From: an uncultured Elusimicrobia bacterium
Lineage (GTDB): Bacteria > Elusimicrobiota > Elusimicrobia > UBA1565 > UBA9628
Length of the DNA stretch: 64,000 nt
Direction of reading: 5' to 3'
Assembly: GCA_903830945.1 (NCBI GenBank)
Contig: CAIKVT010000036.1
Location: 1 to 64,000, forward strand
This document shows positions 25,680 to 34,316 of the stretch, in pieces. How positions within the stretch are numbered: the first letter of the stretch is position 1; each line of letters begins with the position of its first letter. A program made the translations under genes and the position numbers. The notes beneath the pieces were generated by a model that saw nothing but the letters and a program-made list of their open reading frames with translations, had not been told where the DNA came from and did no database searches.

Positions 25680-27554
25680 ATGGACAAGACCTTTGAGCTG
25701 TTGGCTCCGGCCAAGGATATCGCCTGCGGGCTCGCCGCCTTGGAATGCGGCGCGGATGCGGTCTATATCGGCGCCGAGCGCTTCGGCGCGCGCCAGGCCG
25801 CGGCCAATCCTCGCGCGGACGTGGCCAAGCTGATCTCCCGCGCGCATTTTTTCCGGGCCAGGGTCTATGTCGCGGTCAACACCATCTTGCGCGATGATGA
25901 GTTGGCAGACGCCCGGCGCCTGATCATCCAGCTCTACGAGGACGGCATCGACGGCGTCATCATTCAGGACCTCGGGCTTTTGGAACTGGACCTGCCGCCC
26001 GTGCCGCTGATCGCGAGCACGCAGATGCACAACAGTACTCCTGAGCGAGTGCGCTTCCTGCGGGACATGGGCTTCCAGCGGGCGATCTTGGCGCGTGAGT
26101 TGTCGCTGGAAGAGATTCGGGATATCGCCGTGGCGGCGCCGGGTATCGGGTTGGAGTCTTTCGTGCATGGGGCGCTCTGCGTTTCTTACAGCGGTCGTTG
26201 CTACCTGAGCTACGCCTGGGGTGGTCGCAGCGCCAACCGCGGCGAATGCGCCCAGCCTTGCCGCAAGCCCTATCAGGTGAGCGACGGTTCCGGCGTCGTC
26301 CTCTTGGAGAACTGCCACGCGTTGTGCCTGAAGGACCTGAACCTCTCGGCTCAGATGGGGGGGCTCATCGCCGCAGGGGTCACCTCGTTTAAGGTCGAGG
26401 GGCGCCTTAAAGACGCGGCGTACGTGAAGAACACGGTGCTTTGCTACCGTCGAGCGCTCGATGCGGCCCTGGTCGAGTCCGGCGGGAGGAAGGCGTCGTC
26501 CGGTCGGGTGAGCGCCGATTTCGCTTCTGACCTGACTAAGACTTTCAACCGCGGGTTCACGACTTATTTTCTGAAAGGGCGCGATCCGGCGATGCACGAT
26601 CATGCCGCGCCTCGATTCACGGGTGCGGCGGTCGGCGTGGTGCGCTCGGTGCGCGGCAACCGCATCGAGCTGGAAGCGCCGGCCGTAAGGAAATCCGTCC
26701 GGCCGGGACCGGCGGAACTTCCGATACCGCAGACGCCCGCCGCGCTGCACCCGGGAGATGGGCTGGCTTATTTTGACGGGAAGGGCTGCCTGTGCGGAAC
26801 GCCGGTGAACAAGGCCGAAGGAGGAAGCGTCTGGGTGGAGTGCGCGCGGGGCATCGTCCGCGGCACGCGGCTGTTCCGCAATCACGACCGGCTTTGGCTT
26901 CGGGCGCTGGATGTGGCACACATCGAAAGGCGTATCGACGTGGCGCTGGGACTCCAAGAGACCAAGATCGGACTGAGACTGCGATTGCAGGATGAGGACG
27001 GCGTGGAGGCGGGCGCCGAAGTCGCGTGCGAAACGGCCAAGCCGAAGGATGCCGGCCAGGCTCTGGAAACGATGCGGCGGCAGCTGGCGAAGTTGGGAGG
27101 GAGCGGGTTTGTGGCCGGCAAGATCGCGCTCCCGGAGCGGCCGATGTTCGTGCCGGTCTCGGTCTTGAACGATCTGCGGCGGCGGGCCGTGGCGGCCTTG
27201 GTCGATGCTCGGTTGCGAAGTCATCTTCGGCAGTCTCGTCCGCCGGCGCGAGTTGATGCGGTCTATCCGGAGATCGATCTGGGATTTGAAGCGAACGTGT
27301 TAAACCGGCTGGCGGAGAAGTTCCTGCGGGCGCATGGGGTTCAGTCCGTCAAGCGCGGGCTGGAAGCGGGTCGGGTGCCCAAGGGCACGCGCGTCATGGT
27401 CTGTAAATATTGCCTGCGTCATGCCCTGAAGTCGTGCGGCGGGGGGAAACCGATGCCGCCTTTATTCCTAGACGATGGGAACGGCGCGCGTTTGTGCTTA
27501 GCATTCGACTGCGTCCACTGTTTGATGGAAGTCTACGTATTGCAGTCGAGATAA
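25680..27554 (+). CDS. U32 family protein, RlhA/YdcP-like
   Basis: The 624-residue protein belongs to peptidase family U32, long form. FELLAPAKDIACGLAALECGADAVYIGAERFGAR is the barrel start. SFVHGALCVSYSGRCYLSYAWGGRSANRGECAQPCRKPY is the U32 signature with four cysteines that bind an Fe-S cluster, and VEGRLKDAAYVKN follows. A C-terminal domain of the DUF3656 type and a final CKYCLRHAL...CVHC Cys pair set complete it. Long U32 members such as RlhA hydroxylate 23S rRNA, others act on tRNA, so this is more likely an RNA modification enzyme than a protease. Length agrees with RlhA (about 650). Confidence 0.83.
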   Translation: MDKTFELLAPAKDIACGLAALECGADAVYIGAERFGARQAAANPRADVAKLISRAHFFRARVYVAVNTILRDDELADARRLIIQLYEDGIDGVIIQDLGLLELDLPPVPLIASTQMHNSTPERVRFLRDMGFQRAILARELSLEEIRDIAVAAPGIGLESFVHGALCVSYSGRCYLSYAWGGRSANRGECAQPCRKPYQVSDGSGVVLLENCHALCLKDLNLSAQMGGLIAAGVTSFKVEGRLKDAAYVKNTVLCYRRALDAALVESGGRKASSGRVSADFASDLTKTFNRGFTTYFLKGRDPAMHDHAAPRFTGAAVGVVRSVRGNRIELEAPAVRKSVRPGPAELPIPQTPAALHPGDGLAYFDGKGCLCGTPVNKAEGGSVWVECARGIVRGTRLFRNHDRLWLRALDVAHIERRIDVALGLQETKIGLRLRLQDEDGVEAGAEVACETAKPKDAGQALETMRRQLAKLGGSGFVAGKIALPERPMFVPVSVLNDLRRRAVAALVDARLRSHLRQSRPPARVDAVYPEIDLGFEANVLNRLAEKFLRAHGVQSVKRGLEAGRVPKGTRVMVCKYCLRHALKSCGGGKPMPPLFLDDGNGARLCLAFDCVHCLMEVYVLQSR

Positions 27555-27892
27555 GCTGGTCTTTTGTAAACCTATCTCGGGATCAGTATCGCCGAGTTCG
27601 ACGACCAGTGGCGCCAGCGGGTCGTGGTCAACTCAGCGGATGACTGCGAACTTCCTCAGGGTTGAACTGGTCTTCTTCCCGCTCTGGAATGTCTCAAAGA
27701 GGGCGAGGTAGGCCCCGCTGGCTATACCGCTCGCGCTCCAGGACTTCTCAAAAGCGATTTCATCGGGCCTATCCCATGGCGAAGTGGCCAAGGCCAGCGG
27801 TATCACGCAGCCGGTTATTTTTTTGGATCGAATGCGGCGGTCCATGGCGTGTTGCGCATCGAGATCAAGCCGCACCGGCGGATCAAGTGCGC
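27555..27892 (+). other. 338-bp interval with a possible gene remnant
   Basis: No intact gene is convincing here. On the plus strand one continuous frame (about 27579-27896) reads like protein on both sides of a single TGA: ISIAEFDDQWRQRVVV before it and GYTARAPGLLKSDFIGP plus AGYFFGSNAAVHGVLRIEIKP after it. On the minus strand the frame ending at 27633 also looks protein-like (ALFETFQSGKKTSSTLRKFAVIR). It may be a decayed gene on either strand; I recognise no family. Confidence 0.25.
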
Positions 27893-30127
27893 CTAATGCC
27901 GGCAGAAGGCGGCCATGGCCCGCAGCGCTCGGTCCGCGGACCTGAATACCGGCAGGCCGTGCTTGCGGGCCTCGGCTACGTACGGCTCGTAGAGCGAGCC
28001 GCAAGCCACGCTGCAAACGACCGGCTTGCCCGAGGCCTTGGCGAGCTCTCCCAGCTTGGCCGGGAAAGACTCTATCAGCCCCTCTTCTGGTAAGGTTTTC
28101 ATGGCGGGCGTCAGGGGGATGCCGGCCGCCACCAGGCAGTCTACCAGTGGCGATTCCAATACGGCGGCCGCGATTTCAATCAGAGGCGTGTCTGCGGCCA
28201 TCGGCGTGACATCCAGGGGGTTGCGCACATCCACGATGGAATCGAGTTTGTGCTTCTTGAGTATCTCGGCCAATCGCCGGCCCAGCGGACCGCTTGGAGT
28301 CACGGCGCTCACCGGACCATGCGGCAGGATGTGGTCCGCCATGCCCGCGGCTTCGAAGCCCGCGTTGCTCAAGATGAAGAGTCGTCCCTGTCCCGGTGAA
28401 CGGCCATGGCAGAAGCAGGCCATCTGCGCCAGCTCCTCGAAATGGTCGAAGTTCTCCGCGAACAGGGCGCCCGCGCTGCTTAAGATCGAGCGCATCACTA
28501 CGAAGTCTCCGGCGATGGAGGCCGTGTGCCCCATGACCGCCTTGGTCCCGGTCGGAGTGCGGCCGGCCTTGTATACGATGACGGTCTTGCCGGAGGCTCG
28601 CGCGCGGGCCACGCCATGAGCGAGCTTGAGGCCGTCTTCCTCCTTCAAGCCCTCAAGGTAGACCAGGATGACCTTGACCGTATCGTCTTCCACGAGCTGC
28701 TCCACATAATCGCAGACGGTCACGTCCATCTGGTTGCCTACGGTCACGCAGTAGACGGGCTTGAGCCAGTCCATCTTGCTCACCATGGAGATGACGAAGG
28801 CGCCGCTCTGGCTGATGAAGGCGGTCCGCGCATGGGAGGGGTTTTCCTCGGCGCCGAGGACGAGCTTCTGTTTCGGGATGAAGAACGTGTTGACTTTGGC
28901 CGGCACCGACACGATGCCCAGGGAATTGCCGCCCGAGACAGCGAAGTCGGGGTTCTTGCGGCGGCCTTCGGCGATCACGTCCAGGATCTCGTCCTTGACC
29001 TTCTCGCTGCCTGCCTTCTCTCCTATGCCTCCGGAGATGAGGGCGACGCCGCGGACCTTGCCGGATTCGGCGGATTGGCGCAGGAGCTCCGGCACCTCGG
29101 GCGAGGGCACGGCCACTACAAACATGTCCACCGGCTCCGGGAAATCGGCGGGGCTCTTGAAGCACTTGGCCCCGTCTATCTCGCCCGCATAGTCTTTGAG
29201 CACGAACAGGCGCTTCTTGTCGAAGCCGGCCTCTATGATGTTGTTGAGGATGATGCGGCCCATGTTCATCTTGTTTTCGCTGACGCCAGCCACGGCTACG
29301 GTCACGGGCTTAAGCAAAGACCAGACTGCCTTCGGTGAGGGGAAATTTCGGGTCCCGATCCTGGCTTTGCGGAAGCGCAGGACGCCGTCCAAGGCCACGA
29401 TGCGCTCATCGGAGACAGCCAGAGGATTGATCTCGATTTCCTCGATGGCCCAGGCACTGGCGCCGCTGTCGCAGAAGTGTTCGAGGAGCTTGCGGAAGCC
29501 TTCCAGCCAGAGCAGCATGGCCGCGTCTTCGGCCAGGCGTTGGCCGCCGCGCACGCCGCCGGAGACGTAGCGCCAGATCCAGGCTTGGTCGAGGAAGCGC
29601 TGCCAGCCGCCGCTGTCGGAGACGAGTTTGACTGCGGCGATGGCCGGGGAGAAGCCGGGCTTAAAGGCCGAGGTGAGCTCCTCGGCGTCGGTGCCGCCGA
29701 TGCCCAAGGTCATGATGGGGCCGAAGGCTTTGTCGGCCCGGGCGCCCAGCATGAGCTCCTGGCCCAAAGAGAAGACCGCGTGGGGCACGAATTCGCTAAC
29801 GAGGATGCCGTCGGCGTCCTTGAACTTGGATTTCATTTCCGCGAGCCTGGCCGCGGCGTCGGACTTGGCGCAGACCTTGACCCCGCCGGATTCGGTCTTG
29901 TGCAGGGTCTTGTGGGAGGAGACTTTGAGCACGACCTTCTCGCCGGGGAGCGTCGCCAACCTTTCTTTGAGTTCGGCGGCGGGAAGGGGGACACCCTTGA
30001 TCCTCGCCAGGAAGCATTTAGGCGTGGTCAGGCCGAGCTTGTCGAGCACTTCATAGACCTCGATCTCGGAGAGGGCCCAGCGGCCTTCCTGCGCGGCTTG
30101 GGAGAGAAGGGTTTCTATCTCAATCAT
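27893..30127 (-). CDS. ADP-forming acetate/acyl-CoA synthetase, fused beta-alpha subunits
   Basis: The 744-residue protein combines an N-terminal ATP-grasp domain (residues about 1-230; VVLKVSSHKTLHKTESGGVKV, ELMLGARADKAFGPIMTLGIGGTDAE, EIEINPLAV) with the CoA-binding and ligase-CoA domains (VTVAVAGVSENKMNMGRIIL; FVVAVPSPEVPELLRQ; AFISQSGAFVISM). GHTASIAGD contains the His that is phosphorylated in the catalytic cycle. These enzymes convert acyl-CoA, ADP and phosphate to acid, ATP and CoA, conserving energy in fermentation. The beta-first order is one of the known fused layouts. ATG 30127 follows AGGA by 8 bases; TACAAT (minus strand 30183-30178) may be its -10. Confidence 0.9.
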   Translation of the reverse strand: MIEIETLLSQAAQEGRWALSEIEVYEVLDKLGLTTPKCFLARIKGVPLPAAELKERLATLPGEKVVLKVSSHKTLHKTESGGVKVCAKSDAAARLAEMKSKFKDADGILVSEFVPHAVFSLGQELMLGARADKAFGPIMTLGIGGTDAEELTSAFKPGFSPAIAAVKLVSDSGGWQRFLDQAWIWRYVSGGVRGGQRLAEDAAMLLWLEGFRKLLEHFCDSGASAWAIEEIEINPLAVSDERIVALDGVLRFRKARIGTRNFPSPKAVWSLLKPVTVAVAGVSENKMNMGRIILNNIIEAGFDKKRLFVLKDYAGEIDGAKCFKSPADFPEPVDMFVVAVPSPEVPELLRQSAESGKVRGVALISGGIGEKAGSEKVKDEILDVIAEGRRKNPDFAVSGGNSLGIVSVPAKVNTFFIPKQKLVLGAEENPSHARTAFISQSGAFVISMVSKMDWLKPVYCVTVGNQMDVTVCDYVEQLVEDDTVKVILVYLEGLKEEDGLKLAHGVARARASGKTVIVYKAGRTPTGTKAVMGHTASIAGDFVVMRSILSSAGALFAENFDHFEELAQMACFCHGRSPGQGRLFILSNAGFEAAGMADHILPHGPVSAVTPSGPLGRRLAEILKKHKLDSIVDVRNPLDVTPMAADTPLIEIAAAVLESPLVDCLVAAGIPLTPAMKTLPEEGLIESFPAKLGELAKASGKPVVCSVACGSLYEPYVAEARKHGLPVFRSADRALRAMAAFCRH

Positions 30128-30221
30128 GGTCAATCCTTTTTTTAAGGCGAGGTGGAAGTAGGATCCAATCGACTTGGATTGTACAAAGAAAAAGACCGAG
30201 GCCAGGGAGAGGGGGTTTGGA

Positions 30222-32585
30222 TCAGCGACCAGGTCCTGGTCGTCCCTTTTGGCACCACTCCAGCACCGCCTTGAGCTGAGCCGGACCGTCCAGACCGGCC
30301 TCTTCGAGTACCTTGTCCCAGCTTCCGCTGCTCAGGAACCTGCCGTTGTAAAACGAGTGCAGGGAGTTCTGCATTCCTTCCTGCGTGTGCACCCAGCGTG
30401 CCATGGTGGGCCAAGTGTAGTCTGTGATGGCCATGGCTTGACGGGCGAGCCGCTCCGGGTAGATGGACTGCTGTTCCGGCAATGGGAGGAGGTCGAAAAG
30501 TTCTCCACTGGAGACGTAGAAGATGTTGACTGGAACGCCCAGCTTGTCGAGTTCCGGCAGCACGCGCCTTGCGAAGAGCAGAGCCACGGCGCAGCCTTGC
30601 AGGACCACGGTCGCGTCGCTCTGGTCGCTGCGGCGCCAGGCATAGAGTCCTTTGGCCGCGGCGTGCGGCGGCGGTAGTTCCAAGGCCGCGCGGTCCGGTG
30701 TGACCCCGGCGGGTCGGGATACGAATGGAGCGATGACCGCGGGTCTGGCCCGCAAGGCCGCGACCAGCAGTGGCCAGACCTCCTGCGGCTCCCAGGGCGT
30801 CAAGGTGATGAGTGCGCCCTTAGGGAAGTTCCCGGCCAACAGCTGGAGGGGCTGGGGGTCCGCATGGGTGGGCCCGTCCTCGCCGGTCATGGGGCCGGCA
30901 TGGGCGTTGACCATGATCCAGGGCCGGAACGGTTCGCCCGTGGCGTCGTGCCGGGCTTGTTGGCCGATGGAGTGCAGGCGTGCCGGGATGTGCTCCAGGG
31001 CCGCGATGAAGGCGGAGTAGGAACTCGTCACGCCGATGTGGGCGCCGAAGCTCGAGACTCCGGCCATCACTCCGCCCATGGCGTCCTCGCAGATGCCGCC
31101 GACCGGGACCAGCCTGGAGGCCGGGTTTGTCTTGACGTTATAGAAGCCTTGGGGGAAACTCTTGCCCACTGCGGAGACACTGGTGGATTCCATGAGGTCC
31201 GCGGCGCAGGCCAAAAATGAGCCGTGAGTGAGGTCGTTGAGATAGCCCATGGAATCGCCCAGGGCCGTGCGCAGGGCCATGGACTTGCCCGGGACGATGT
31301 CGAGTTCCACGGGCGCGAGTTCGGCCGATACAGCGTCCGTGTATATCGGGCCGGTGTCGGGTCCGCCCGGCTTTGGGGCGCGGGCTTTGGCCCGCAGGCG
31401 CGCAGCCGCGGCCGCGATCTTCTCCGCGGTCCAGGCCGGGATGTCAGGGCGCTGCTCCAGGGCCTGGCGCAGGCACAATAGGGTGTTGAAGTAGGTCTGC
31501 TCCATCCGGTCGGGAGTTTTTTCTCCCTCGAAGCGGGGGAGCTTGACCTTGAATTTCCTTTCGAAAGGAGCCACGGCCTGGTGATAGCCATCGGAGCAGA
31601 AAGGATGCCCGGCTCCGTGGGAGGCGCGGCCTTCGATGCCATACCGCCAGCCCTTCGTGGTCCGGTAGACGATGGCCGTGGGCTGGCCGTTGGATAGGCC
31701 TGCGGCCAGTTTCTGAGCGGAGAGTACGCATCGGAAATCCAACCCATCTCCCGCGTCGATGACGTTCCAGTCGTGCAGGGTCAGGAGTTCCATGGGGTCC
31801 CACTGGACGTAGTCGCCGGGAAACTGCTCGGCGGCGCAGACCGCGTTGGAGTCGACAGAGGCCTGGTTCCAGTCCACATGCATCCGCAGGTTCTCCAGGC
31901 CCACCGTGCCGGCCATACCCAGGGCCTCATGCACCCGGCCCGGGGTCATGCCGCCTTCACCTTCTAGAAGATGGATGAGGGGGGCCTGGGGGCCATAGGC
32001 ATCGATCGCGGCCAGGGCCAGGCCTACGCCCATGGTCACTCCCACGCCGCTGGCGCCGGTCGCCAGGGGCACAAAGGGTACGGCGGGGGTGGGATGGCCG
32101 TCTAGGGGCTTGGCGTGATGCCGCTTGAAGAGGGGCGTGTTCTGTGTCGGATTGCGGCGGAATCCCAGTAGGTCTTCCAGGCGCAACTGACGATGTGTCG
32201 GCGCCAGCAGCGAGGGGTTGCCGATGCGCACCAGTTCGTTGCGCAAGGAGTACATGGCGTAGAGCCCCAGGGCCTTGTGCCCGGCCGCGTAGCAGAGCTG
32301 GTCCGCGTCGGATCGGTCCGGATGAGAGAAATCATAATCCAGGCCTTCATAAAGCAGGCTTGCAACGATGCGCCCCGAGGAGATGCTGCCGCCTGGATGC
32401 CCGGATGTCGGCACAAAATTGAAGAGGATGGCGCATAAGGTCCGATAGCAGAGGTCTACCTCTTCAAAGAATGCCTTGTCGGCCACCGGCAGGGCTTTGG
32501 CTTTGAGGAAAACACCGCGTCGGGGGCGCAGCTTGAGTATTTTTGGCTTGGGGGTAGTCCTGTAGGTGGGGGGCTCTGTGGGCAT
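30222..32585 (-). CDS. Transketolase-like thiamine diphosphate enzyme
   Basis: The 787-residue, three-domain protein has the transketolase layout. TSGHPGGSISSG (His63) is the N-terminal substrate/ThDP motif. LLEGEGGMTPGRVHEALG (Gly-Glu-Gly 209-211) to HVDWN (Asn240) corresponds to the GDG-N ThDP/Mg site. The pyrimidine domain has GAHIGVTSSYSAFI and NAHAGPMTGEDGPTHADP, and a C-terminal domain follows. It is longer than standard transketolases (about 660 residues) and GDG is replaced by GEG, so its substrate may differ. It lies 94 bases upstream of the CoA synthetase gene on the same strand. The ATG is fixed by TAGAAT ending 6 bases upstream. Confidence 0.83.
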   Translation of the reverse strand: MPTEPPTYRTTPKPKILKLRPRRGVFLKAKALPVADKAFFEEVDLCYRTLCAILFNFVPTSGHPGGSISSGRIVASLLYEGLDYDFSHPDRSDADQLCYAAGHKALGLYAMYSLRNELVRIGNPSLLAPTHRQLRLEDLLGFRRNPTQNTPLFKRHHAKPLDGHPTPAVPFVPLATGASGVGVTMGVGLALAAIDAYGPQAPLIHLLEGEGGMTPGRVHEALGMAGTVGLENLRMHVDWNQASVDSNAVCAAEQFPGDYVQWDPMELLTLHDWNVIDAGDGLDFRCVLSAQKLAAGLSNGQPTAIVYRTTKGWRYGIEGRASHGAGHPFCSDGYHQAVAPFERKFKVKLPRFEGEKTPDRMEQTYFNTLLCLRQALEQRPDIPAWTAEKIAAAAARLRAKARAPKPGGPDTGPIYTDAVSAELAPVELDIVPGKSMALRTALGDSMGYLNDLTHGSFLACAADLMESTSVSAVGKSFPQGFYNVKTNPASRLVPVGGICEDAMGGVMAGVSSFGAHIGVTSSYSAFIAALEHIPARLHSIGQQARHDATGEPFRPWIMVNAHAGPMTGEDGPTHADPQPLQLLAGNFPKGALITLTPWEPQEVWPLLVAALRARPAVIAPFVSRPAGVTPDRAALELPPPHAAAKGLYAWRRSDQSDATVVLQGCAVALLFARRVLPELDKLGVPVNIFYVSSGELFDLLPLPEQQSIYPERLARQAMAITDYTWPTMARWVHTQEGMQNSLHSFYNGRFLSSGSWDKVLEEAGLDGPAQLKAVLEWCQKGRPGPGR

Positions 32586-32591
32586 GCCGCC

Positions 32592-32597
32592 ATTCTA
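32592..32597 (-). promoter_or_regulatory. -10 box, leaderless promoter of the transketolase-like gene
   Basis: Minus-strand TAGAAT ends 6 bases before the ATG at 32585. CTGACT lies 17 bases further upstream as a 4-of-6 -35 box. Confidence 0.52.
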
Positions 32598-32654
32598 GGA
32601 AAAATACCCTGTGCGAGTCAGCGTTGACTGGGATTGACGACAGAAAGAGTCAAA

Positions 32655-32688
32655 CACCACACAGACAGCTTTAGCTGTCTGTGTGGTG
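32655..32688 (-). terminator. Strong intrinsic-type terminator
   Basis: CACCACACAGACAGCT (32655-32670) and AGCTGTCTGTGTGGTG (32673-32688) are perfect 16-bp inverted repeats around a TT. On the minus strand the stem is followed by TTTGACTCTTT. It ends the Ig-like gene at 32715 and shields the transketolase promoter. Confidence 0.8.
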
Positions 32689-32714
32689 CCGTTAAGAATA
32701 TCTGGTGGGTGTGT

Positions 32715-33056
32715 TTACTCTACGTTGCAGACACGTTCGGTCTTGGTCCACTTGCCGTTGCAGCGGGCGCGTACCGAGATCGTGTGGGTGCCGCTCTTTT
32801 CCGGATACCAATCGAACCAGCAAAAGCCGGCGTCGCCGCGGCAGCTCTGCCAATCCGAGCCATCGATGGCGGCCTGGCATTCCGCCTCTCCTGCCGAGAT
32901 CCTGATGGCGTAGTGTCCGCGCTGGACTCTTTCGCCCTGCTGTGGATATTCGATGTTGACCTTGGTGCAGGCGGCCGGCTTCTCTTCAACGGTCTTGCTC
33001 AGACCGGGAATCCTGACGGACAACAACCCTTTCTTTCTCACTCTTCTGACCCCCAT
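32715..33056 (-). CDS. Small Cys-containing Ig-like domain protein
   Basis: A 113-residue protein with a basic N-terminus (MGVRRVRKKGLLSVRIPGLSK) and one beta-sandwich-like domain: NIEYPQQGERVQRGHYAIRISA, AIDGSDWQSCRGDAGFCWFDWYPEKSGTHTISVRARCNGKW. The pattern IDG..W..C....G.CWFDW....G.H.I.VRA is that of small Ig-like modules that bind or decorate other proteins. No signal peptide is visible. Function unknown. A strong terminator follows directly. Confidence 0.6.
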   Translation of the reverse strand: MGVRRVRKKGLLSVRIPGLSKTVEEKPAACTKVNIEYPQQGERVQRGHYAIRISAGEAECQAAIDGSDWQSCRGDAGFCWFDWYPEKSGTHTISVRARCNGKWTKTERVCNVE

Positions 33057-33129
33057 GCGACTTGGATGACTATGTTAATAAACAAAATTCCAGATTAGCG
33101 TGTCCAGCCCCTGGCTCCGCATAATGGCG

Positions 33130-34311
33130 TCAGGATGACGGTATTGTGTTTTGCCGGAGTTCCGGCGGGATCTTGCCGACATTCTCGTCCTGGGCCAAGG
33201 GGTTGCGGTTTTGGCATCGGTGGCAGAGCCCTGTCGTCCGATGCGGGCAGTCAGGCCGGCAGACAGGCAGCCGGAACTGGAAGCGGGATCCTTGTCCGGG
33301 CTGGCTTTCCACATCCAGGGAACTGCCGTGGCTTTCTATGATTTGATGGGACACCATCAGGCCCAGGCCGTAGCCTTTGGCCGTCTTTTTGCCTTCTCCG
33401 GTCCGGTAAAATCCCTGGAAGATCGCTTTTTTATCCTCGGCCGCTATGCCGATGCCTGTGTCCTCGACAGAGATCTCTACTTCTTGCGGCGGATCGTCGT
33501 CGAGGGGCTTGAGGCGCACGCTCACCCGGCCGCTGGTTGGGGTGTATTTGATGGCGTTGCCGATGAGGTTGCTCAGGACCAGGATCATCGCGTCCGGATC
33601 CGCGGTGACCGGCAAAGCCATTTCTGGAAATTCCAAGCGCAGGTCGATACTTTTCTGCTCGGCCAGGGGGCGCATGAGCTCCAGCACTTTAGTGATCAGC
33701 AGGCGCAGATCGATCTGTCTTATGTCGAGCTGGAACTTCCCAGATTGCATGCGGGCTTGGTTGAGGAAGTTGCTTACCGTGGTTTTGAGGAGCTGGTGGA
33801 TGCGCTCCAATGTCAGATAGATCTTGTGGCGCTGATCCGGGATTTGGTCGTTATCCCGCAGGAAGAACAGGGCCAGCCCCATGCTGGTCAGGGAGTTGTT
33901 GAACTCATGGCTGACCAAGGAGAGCAGGTCGCTTTTTAGGCGCAGCATCTCCCGCTCTTTGATCAGGGCGACTTTAAGCTTGGCTAGTGCCAGGACGAAG
34001 ACGATGTATATGCCCAGACCGATGAGCGTATTCCAAAAGGTGACATGGAGCCGGGCCGGGCCCAGCCCCTGCCACAGCCGCGGCAGGTAATCCGCCAAGG
34101 CCCAACCCATAGCCGCTAGGCCGGACATGAGTAGACCGGGCTTCTGCCCGATATGCCAGGTCACCAAGGCGACGGGCAGGAGATAGAAAAGGCCAAAACC
34201 GTATTCGATGCCTGTGGCGTAGTCGCAGTATCCGATGGCGGACAGCAGGGAGAGGCCCACGCACCAGGCGATGCGTTTGTCGTTGGCCAGCCAGTCAGTG
34301 AGCCTCCGCAT
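33130..34311 (-). CDS. Membrane sensor histidine kinase with C-terminal Cys cluster
   Basis: The 393-residue protein has about four transmembrane helices without a large sensor domain (residues 13-115). LLSLVSHEFNNSLTSMGLAL is the H-box (His at about 135) and the ATPase has ILVLSNLIGNAIKYTP (N-box), VEDTGIGIAAEDKKAIFQGFYR (G1/F), KGYGLGLMVSHQIIESHG (G2). After the catalytic domain comes CRPDCPHRTTGLCHRC, four cysteines that may bind a metal. No response regulator is adjacent. The ATG at 34311 is chosen; a TTG at 34320 overlaps the aminotransferase stop. Confidence 0.87.
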   Translation of the reverse strand: MRRLTDWLANDKRIAWCVGLSLLSAIGYCDYATGIEYGFGLFYLLPVALVTWHIGQKPGLLMSGLAAMGWALADYLPRLWQGLGPARLHVTFWNTLIGLGIYIVFVLALAKLKVALIKEREMLRLKSDLLSLVSHEFNNSLTSMGLALFFLRDNDQIPDQRHKIYLTLERIHQLLKTTVSNFLNQARMQSGKFQLDIRQIDLRLLITKVLELMRPLAEQKSIDLRLEFPEMALPVTADPDAMILVLSNLIGNAIKYTPTSGRVSVRLKPLDDDPPQEVEISVEDTGIGIAAEDKKAIFQGFYRTGEGKKTAKGYGLGLMVSHQIIESHGSSLDVESQPGQGSRFQFRLPVCRPDCPHRTTGLCHRCQNRNPLAQDENVGKIPPELRQNTIPSS

Positions 34312-34316
34312 GCTGT

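Noticed and set aside
25674-27224. 516-codon frame antisense to the U32 gene
   Set aside because: Shadow of the U32 gene; Arg/His/Pro-rich with no recognisable domain.
27659-27664. In-frame TGA as a selenocysteine or recoded codon
   Set aside because: No hairpin of SECIS type was evident after the TGA and no known selenoprotein motif surrounds it; decay is simpler.
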